A stretch of DNA of 64,000 bases from Enterobacteriaceae bacterium 4M9 (lineage in GTDB: Bacteria > Pseudomonadota > Gammaproteobacteria > Enterobacterales > Enterobacteriaceae): contig JAADJJ010000001.1 in NCBI GenBank assembly GCA_010092695.1, positions 3,038,001 to 3,102,000 of the forward strand. The letters run 5' to 3'. Within the stretch, counting starts at the first letter, position 1; each line of letters begins with the position of its first letter. Below are positions 59,122-64,000 of the stretch, one piece after another. Below the pieces are notes generated by a model. It saw only the letters and a program-made list of their open reading frames with translations, did not search any database and was not told where the DNA came from. The translations under genes were made by a program, and so were the position numbers.

Positions 59122-60888
59122 ATGACCATTTCAACCGACACGACACTGATGCACGACCCCCGACGGCAGGCGTCGCTGCTTTACTGGCAGGGTTTCTCCG
59201 TGCCACAGATTGCCGACATGCTGCAGGTGAAACGCCCGACCGTGCAGAGCTGGAAACAGCGCGACGGCTGGGACGGCATTGCGCCGATTTCCCGCGTGGA
59301 AAGCAGTCTTGAAGCGCGGCTGATTCAGCTCATCGCCAAGCCGCAAAAGACCGGCGGCGACTTCAAAGAGATTGACCTGCTCGGGCGGCAGATTGAGCGG
59401 CTGGCGCGCGTCAATCGCTACAGCCAGACCGGCAACGAGGCCGACTTAAATCCCAACGTCGCCAACCGCAACAAAGGCGAGCGCAAAAAACCGAAAAAGA
59501 ACTTTTTCAGCGACGAGGCCATTGCGAAACTGGAAGAGATTTTCTTCGAGCAATCCTTTGAATATCAGTTGCAGTGGTATCGCGCCGGACTGGCGCACCG
59601 TATTCGAGACATCCTCAAATCCCGCCAGATTGGCGCGACGTTTTACTTCTCGCGTGAAGCGCTGCTGCGCGCCCTTAAAACGGGTCACAACCAGATATTT
59701 CTGTCAGCCAGTAAAACGCAGGCTTACGTGTTCCGTGAGTACATCATCGCGTTTGCCCGGCTTGTTGATGTCGACCTGACCGGCGACCCGATAGTCCTCG
59801 GTAACGGCGCAAAGCTGATTTTTCTCGGCACTAATTCCAACACCGCGCAATCACACAACGGTGACCTGTACGTCGACGAGATATTCTGGATTCCGAATTT
59901 TCAGCGCCTGCGCAAAGTCGCGTCGGGCATGGCGTCACAGAAGCACCTGCGCAGCACCTACTTTTCCACCCCTTCCACGCTGGCGCACGGTGCGTATCCG
60001 TTCTGGTCCGGCGAGCTGTTCAACCGGGGACGCGCCAGCGCGGCTGACCGCATCGACATTGATGTCAGTCACAGCGCGCTCGCGGGCGGCCTGCTTTGCG
60101 ACGATGGTCAGTGGCGACAGATTGTCACGATTGAGGACGCGCTCGCCGGTGGCTGCACCCTGTTTGACCTGGACCAGCTCAGACGCGAAAACAGCGCGGA
60201 GGATTTCCGCAACCTGTTCATGTGCGAATTTGTCGACGACAAGGCGTCTGTGTTCCCGTTCGAGGAGCTGCAGCGCTGCATGGTCGACGCCCTGGAAGAA
60301 TGGGAAGATTTTGCGCCGTTTGCCGACCATCCATTTGGCGCACGTCCGGTGTGGATTGGCTACGACCCGTCACACACTGGCGACAGTGCCGGGTGCGTGG
60401 TACTGGCTCCGCCGGTGGTGTCCGGCGGCAAGTTCCGCCTTCTGGAGCGCCACCAGTGGAAAGGCATGGACTTTGCCGCCCAGGCTGAAGGCATCCGCAA
60501 GCTGACCGAAAAATATAACGTCGAATACATCGGCATTGACGCGACCGGTCTCGGCCTCGGCGTGTTCCAGCTTGTGCGCTCGTTTTTCCCTGCGGCGCGC
60601 GGCATCCGTTACACCCCCGAAATGAAGACAGCAATGGTGCTGAAAGCAAAAGACGTCATCCGCCGTGGCTGTCTTGAATATGACGCCGGGGCTACCGACG
60701 TCACACAGTCGTTTATGTCGATTCGTAAAACCATGACCAGCAGCGGGCGCAGCAGCACCTATGAGGCGAGCCGCAGCGAGGAAGCCAGTCACGCGGATAT
60801 CGCGTGGGCCACCATGCATGCCCTGTTAAACGAACCGCTCGCCGCCGGTAGCGGAATGCAGTCAACGTCCATTCTGGAGTTCAACTAA
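59122..60888 (+). CDS. P: Terminase large subunit P
   Basis: ATPase/nuclease packaging motor, 588 aa (P2: 590). It starts with a helix-turn-helix-like MTISTDTTLMHDPRRQASLLYWQGFSVPQIADMLQVKRPTVQSW, then the ATPase with adenine/Walker-A-like KSRQIGATFY and Walker B YVDEIFW. The nuclease part has GYDPSHTGD (first acidic cluster) and IGIDATG. TAATG overlap with Q. Confidence 0.95.
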   Translation: MTISTDTTLMHDPRRQASLLYWQGFSVPQIADMLQVKRPTVQSWKQRDGWDGIAPISRVESSLEARLIQLIAKPQKTGGDFKEIDLLGRQIERLARVNRYSQTGNEADLNPNVANRNKGERKKPKKNFFSDEAIAKLEEIFFEQSFEYQLQWYRAGLAHRIRDILKSRQIGATFYFSREALLRALKTGHNQIFLSASKTQAYVFREYIIAFARLVDVDLTGDPIVLGNGAKLIFLGTNSNTAQSHNGDLYVDEIFWIPNFQRLRKVASGMASQKHLRSTYFSTPSTLAHGAYPFWSGELFNRGRASAADRIDIDVSHSALAGGLLCDDGQWRQIVTIEDALAGGCTLFDLDQLRRENSAEDFRNLFMCEFVDDKASVFPFEELQRCMVDALEEWEDFAPFADHPFGARPVWIGYDPSHTGDSAGCVVLAPPVVSGGKFRLLERHQWKGMDFAAQAEGIRKLTEKYNVEYIGIDATGLGLGVFQLVRSFFPAARGIRYTPEMKTAMVLKAKDVIRRGCLEYDAGATDVTQSFMSIRKTMTSSGRSSTYEASRSEEASHADIAWATMHALLNEPLAAGSGMQSTSILEFN

Positions 60889-61913
60889 TGGCAAAGAAAA
60901 AGCCGCACAAGGCGGCAGCAAACATGACAACCAGCCCCCCGCAGAAAATGGAAGCATTTACGTTTGGCGAGCCGGTGCCGGTACTCGACCGGCGCGATAT
61001 TCTGGATTATGTGGAGTGCATCAGTAACGGCAAATGGTACGAGCCGCCGGTCAGTTTCTCCGGGCTGGCAAAAAGCCTGCGCTCAGCTGTTCATCACAGC
61101 TCGCCGCTGTATGTTAAGCGCAACGTACTCGCCAGCACCTACATCCCGCACCCGCTGTTATCCCGGCAGGATTTCAGCCGCTTTGCGCTGGATTATCTTG
61201 TTTTCGGAAATGCGTTTCTTGAGCAACGCAAAAGCGTCACCGGCCAGCCGCTCAGGCTGCAGACGTCACCGGCCAAATACACCCGCCGTGGCGTGGAGGA
61301 TGGCGTTTACTGGTTCGTTGAATCGTTCACCACGCCGCATGAGTTCGCCCCCGACAGCGTGTTTCATTTGCTGGAGCCAGACATCAATCAGGAGCTTTAC
61401 GGCCTGCCTGAATATCTCAGCGCTCTTAACTCCGCCTGGCTGAATGAGTCCGCAACGTTGTTTCGCCGGAAGTATTACCAGAACGGCGCACATGCCGGTT
61501 ACATCATGTATGTGACCGACCCGGCGCAGAGCGCGACAGACGTCGAGTCGCTACGCGAAGCGATGCGCAGCTCAAAGGGGCTGGGGAATTTCAAGAACCT
61601 GTTCTTCTACGCGCCCAACGGCAAACCTGACGGCATTAAAATCGTTCCGTTAAGCGAGGTTGCCACCAAAGATGACTTTTTCAACATCAAGAAAGCCAGC
61701 GCCGCTGACCTGATGGACGCCCACCGAGTGCCGTTCCAGCTCATGGGTGGCAAGCCCGAGAATATTGGCTCACTGGGTGACGTTGAGAAAGTGGCGCGGG
61801 TCTTTGTGCGAAACGAGCTGTCACCGCTTCAGGACCGCTTCAGGGAAATTAACGACTGGCTCGGCATGGAAGTCATCAGGTTCAAAGAATACACGCTCGA
61901 CAATCCGGAATAA
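60888..61913 (+). CDS. Q: Portal protein Q
   Basis: Portal vertex of the head, 341 aa (P2: 344). AFTFGEPVPVLDRRDILDYVECISNGKWYEPPVSFSGLAKSLRSAVHHSSP and FLEQRKSVTGQPLRLQTSPAKYTRRGVEDGVYWFV are P2 Q sequences; VPFQLMGGKPENIGSLGDVEKVARVFVRNELSPLQDRF near the end. Followed by a terminator. Confidence 0.96.
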   Translation: MAKKKPHKAAANMTTSPPQKMEAFTFGEPVPVLDRRDILDYVECISNGKWYEPPVSFSGLAKSLRSAVHHSSPLYVKRNVLASTYIPHPLLSRQDFSRFALDYLVFGNAFLEQRKSVTGQPLRLQTSPAKYTRRGVEDGVYWFVESFTTPHEFAPDSVFHLLEPDINQELYGLPEYLSALNSAWLNESATLFRRKYYQNGAHAGYIMYVTDPAQSATDVESLREAMRSSKGLGNFKNLFFYAPNGKPDGIKIVPLSEVATKDDFFNIKKASAADLMDAHRVPFQLMGGKPENIGSLGDVEKVARVFVRNELSPLQDRFREINDWLGMEVIRFKEYTLDNPE

Positions 61914-61922
61914 TCACCACAT

Positions 61923-61949
61923 AAGCCGCCATCATGGCGGCTTTTTTAC
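61923..61949 (+). terminator. Rho-independent terminator after Q
   Basis: Stem AAGCCGCC / GGCGGCTT around ATCAT, then TTTTTT, 10 bp past the Q stop. Confidence 0.88.
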
Positions 61950-62090
61950 ACCCCGCAATAAAAGCGCCTCAGACGCCCCACACGCACACCAACACACAAC
62001 ACCAGCCACGAACCGACAGCAACCACGATAGCGCCATCACGACGCGCTCAGACGTTATTTTTTATTAGTGCGCACCACCGCTGGCGCGCA

Positions 62091-62109
62091 ATGCTTTCCC
62101 CGCCACGCC
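62091..62109. other. P2-type cos site (phage DNA end)
   Basis: ATGCTTTCCCCGCCACGCC matches the reverse complement of the 19-base P2/P4 cohesive end (GTGCTTTCCCCGCCTCGCC) at all but two positions (first base and one in the CCTCG). It is between Q and the cargo locus, as P2 cos is. The nick site for the terminase should be within it. Confidence 0.85.
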
Positions 62110-62286
62110 TGCCCGCTTTACGGGTCGGATTTAATGCAGTTGCATCACTACGTTGGATCCTTGCTAGCACTGGCAGTACGCGGCCAATTCTGGCCTGATT
62201 GACACGTGCAAAACAATGCACCCAGCGCCACGTCGCACATAGACAGAAACTGCCTCTTTCGTTCCTGCAACACTTTGTATCAAAAA

Positions 62287-62314
62287 GATAAAAAATCCCG
62301 CCGAAGCGGGAAGA
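62287..62314 (-). terminator. Rho-independent terminator after the ImmA gene
   Basis: On the minus strand TCCCGC / GCGGGA with a TTCG tetraloop, followed by TTTTTTATC, 17 bp past the gene stop. Confidence 0.88.
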
Positions 62315-62330
62315 ATATACCAACTAATTA

Positions 62331-63446
62331 TTAAGCTGACTTCATTCTGTAAGCAGATAGTGAAACTACGTTTTCTGATGATTCGATAGAAGCTATTCCG
62401 GTTAGAAGCGAGTCATTTGCCAAGTCAACTAACATCGAAGGTGTGATAAGTAAACGCTGTGCTAAAGAATCAATATCAACAGAGAGATCGGTTAATAAAA
62501 ATTTTATCGCACGATGGAAAAGCTCTGGCTTCTCACTCTGGATGAGATAATCCTCTTTCTCATCAATAGCTTCACCTTTACGTTTTAGCCCAAAAAAAGC
62601 CGTTTTATATTGAGCATCCGTCAAAAGGGACAACTGATGAGCACGATAAATAATAGCTGCCTTACTTACTTTCCATGTCAGCTTAAATTGACTCAGCCCT
62701 TGCCAATCAATTCGTCCGCCAATAGGGCGAGGGAAATACTTCGCCATTGCCGAACGAGGCAAAAGCAGCGCTGAAGCAAACCGGTTAGCCTGAGATTCAG
62801 TAACCCTATCTCCTGTAGATATCCCGCCGTGAAGAATAAGATGACCGACCTCATGGGCGATATCGAAACGCTGACGGCAAGGAGACTTCTTGGCCGTATT
62901 TCGAACAATAAACGGGCGACTCAAAGGAACTGAAAGTGCATCCACATCATCAGAAACTGAATCAAATGAAGTAACAAACGCGCCTAATTTCTCGGCAAGG
63001 CGCGTCATGTTATCAATTGGTCCAAATCCTAATCCCCAATCGGTACGGCATTTTTCGGCAGCTTTTTCTATATCTTCTTGAGTTAGTACCTTTATCTCAG
63101 GAAACCTGACCGGTGGTAAATTCAGATATTCTTCAAACACGTCAATAAGACGACGATAGATTTCAGCTTTAGCAAGAGTTGCCAACTTTGTCGCCATACG
63201 TGTGGAGCTACGTTTACGGAAATGAACAATTTCCTCATTCACTGGAGATTGCTCTTGCACTTCGAAAAATTGCGGCATCACCTTTAAAACGGCAGCTAAT
63301 TTATTCGCAAGCTCAGGAGTGGGGACAGCAGAGCCAGATTCCAGCCGCTGTATGTACTGGCGAGTCTTAACGACTCGCTCAGCAACTTGCTCCAGTGATA
63401 ACTCGTGATACAGACGAGCTAACCGCAGATTAGAACCGTTAAACAC
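62331..63446 (-). CDS. HTH-ImmA/IrrE-type regulatory metalloprotease
   Basis: A 371-aa fusion of a Cro/C1-type HTH (about 7-58: LRLARLYHELSLEQVAERVVKTRQYIQRLESG) and an IrrE/ImmA-like peptidase domain (COG2856) with the zinc motif HEVGH (198-202). The C-terminal 100 residues are unassigned. Proteins of this design cleave or sense a partner repressor or antitoxin; in ICEBs1 ImmA cleaves ImmR. The GTG at 63446 follows AGGTGA. It is 10 bp after the upstream gene, so one operon. It stands beyond cos, in the tin/old locus of P2, where phages carry defence genes. Confidence 0.85.
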   Translation of the reverse strand: MFNGSNLRLARLYHELSLEQVAERVVKTRQYIQRLESGSAVPTPELANKLAAVLKVMPQFFEVQEQSPVNEEIVHFRKRSSTRMATKLATLAKAEIYRRLIDVFEEYLNLPPVRFPEIKVLTQEDIEKAAEKCRTDWGLGFGPIDNMTRLAEKLGAFVTSFDSVSDDVDALSVPLSRPFIVRNTAKKSPCRQRFDIAHEVGHLILHGGISTGDRVTESQANRFASALLLPRSAMAKYFPRPIGGRIDWQGLSQFKLTWKVSKAAIIYRAHQLSLLTDAQYKTAFFGLKRKGEAIDEKEDYLIQSEKPELFHRAIKFLLTDLSVDIDSLAQRLLITPSMLVDLANDSLLTGIASIESSENVVSLSAYRMKSA

Positions 63447-63456
63447 TTTTCACCTA

Positions 63457-64000
63457 CTATTCACTGTTTTGTTCTTTGTCCTTCTCAGGCACAGATGCGC
63501 TGATAGGATCCAACTCAATTTCAACAGGCGTTGGCGGCGTGTCATCAACAGAATGAAGCACCGTTACGCGTCCTTCACCATAAGTCCATTTTGACACTGT
63601 CTCCTCCATTGCATTAATGCCAATGAAGTGAACTTTCGCGCCCTCCCCCTCAAATTCGGGCTTTTCTACCACAAAGCGGTGCAGGACAGGAATCTTTAAT
63701 TCTGGCTCGAAGAGCTGATCAACATCGTTACGACGATAGAAGCCATTCTTCTTGGGATTCTCTGGATCATCAGTAAAGAAACGTACTGGAATTTTCTCAA
63801 TCTCAAATGTGATATCCATAGCAGGATTTGTAAGCTTCAGCCAGTCAAATTCGCCGCTTTTACACATATCAATGATACGCTGCCACTGACGACCAAAGGT
63901 ACAAGTAGCTCTTGTATAATTATTATCTAATGGAGTCGAAAGTTGCTCATAAGTATGATCTAAAACTTGTAAAAGTTCTTTAGCGAGAATAGTAAGACGC
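63457..64000 (-). CDS. Partner of the ImmA gene, unrecognised, cut at the window edge
   Basis: The minus-strand frame is open from the window edge (64000, first full codon CGT at 63999) to the stop at 63457; an internal ATG at 63867 would give 136 aa, but the frame continues upstream without a stop (RLTILAKELLQVLDHTYEQLS), so the true start is outside. The visible 181 residues look like an acidic soluble protein with a beta-rich middle (ITFEIEKIPVRFFTDDPENPKKNGFYRRND) and a very acidic tail (SVPEKDKEQNSE). I recognise no family. Acidic tail and position upstream of an HTH-ImmA gene would suit a substrate/antitoxin or inhibitor, but this is inference. Confidence 0.7.
   Translation of the reverse strand, partial: RLTILAKELLQVLDHTYEQLSTPLDNNYTRATCTFGRQWQRIIDMCKSGEFDWLKLTNPAMDITFEIEKIPVRFFTDDPENPKKNGFYRRNDVDQLFEPELKIPVLHRFVVEKPEFEGEGAKVHFIGINAMEETVSKWTYGEGRVTVLHSVDDTPPTPVEIELDPISASVPEKDKEQNSE

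Larger units (their letters stand above)
61914..62330. other. Region between Q and the ImmA cassette, with cos
   Basis: About 420 bp without a supported gene. It contains the Q terminator, the cos site and the terminator of the ImmA gene. In P2 this is the cos region, with tin/old beyond it. Confidence 0.8.

Overview
The window is chromosomal DNA of an enterobacterium (family Enterobacteriaceae, not E. coli itself; genus unresolved). Gene content and order from hexR to ftnA follow the E. coli zwf-hexR-pykA ... ftnA segment, with protein lengths and motifs nearly the same, but with several local differences. The right-hand third (about 41.3 kb to the end) is a P2-like prophage that runs off the window.

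Layout. 1-13.8 kb: HexR operator and hexR, pykA, lpxM, mepM, the divergent zinc-uptake genes znuA / znuCB with a Zur box, a DUF2534 (YnaJ-like) membrane protein, the Holliday-junction genes ruvB-ruvA (behind a LexA box) and ruvC, yebC, nudB, aspS. 13.9-23.2 kb: yecD-yecE, yecN, cmoA-cmoB (tRNA wobble uridine modification), an AT-rich orphan gene, cutC, a PatB/MalY-type lyase, yecM, argS. 23.2-33.7 kb: a pentaheme cytochrome plus molybdenum TMAO-type reductase pair (torYZ-like), uspC, otsBA (trehalose synthesis) and araFGH (arabinose ABC transporter). The flagellar/chemotaxis block that separates argS from uspC in E. coli is not here. 34.4-40.4 kb: an FtnB-like ferritin lacking most ferroxidase ligands, a DcuB-like transporter, yecJ, an azuC gene interrupted by one extra base, yecR, ftnA, an outer-membrane porin and a two-HEAT-repeat mini-protein. 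40.4-41.3 kb: a small unknown membrane protein and a hexanucleotide tandem repeat next to the trailer of a tRNA-Leu gene.

Prophage. A 3' fragment of tRNA-Leu(UAA) at 41326-41380 marks the left attachment junction. Then, in P2 order and mostly on the minus strand: ogr, D, U, T, E+E' (with a TTTTTTG slippery site), FII, FI, G, H, I, J, W, V, a cargo gene on the opposite strand, S, R, the lysis cassette (LysC, LysB, SAR endolysin, holin), X, L, M, N, O; then P and Q on the plus strand, and a P2-like cos site at 62091-62109. Beyond cos, at the position of P2 tin/old, lies a two-gene minus-strand cassette: an HTH-ImmA/IrrE metalloprotease and an unrecognised partner cut by the window edge. The structural set looks complete and intact. 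Replication, immunity and integrase genes would lie to the right, outside the window.

Best candidates for undescribed biology are the two prophage cargo loci: the 354-aa two-membrane-segment protein between S and V (52167-53231) and the HTH-ImmA plus partner cassette (62331-64000). Other notable points are the interrupted azuC, the LexA box that also forms the ruvC terminator stem, and the threefold 20-bp repeat at the ruvC stop codon.
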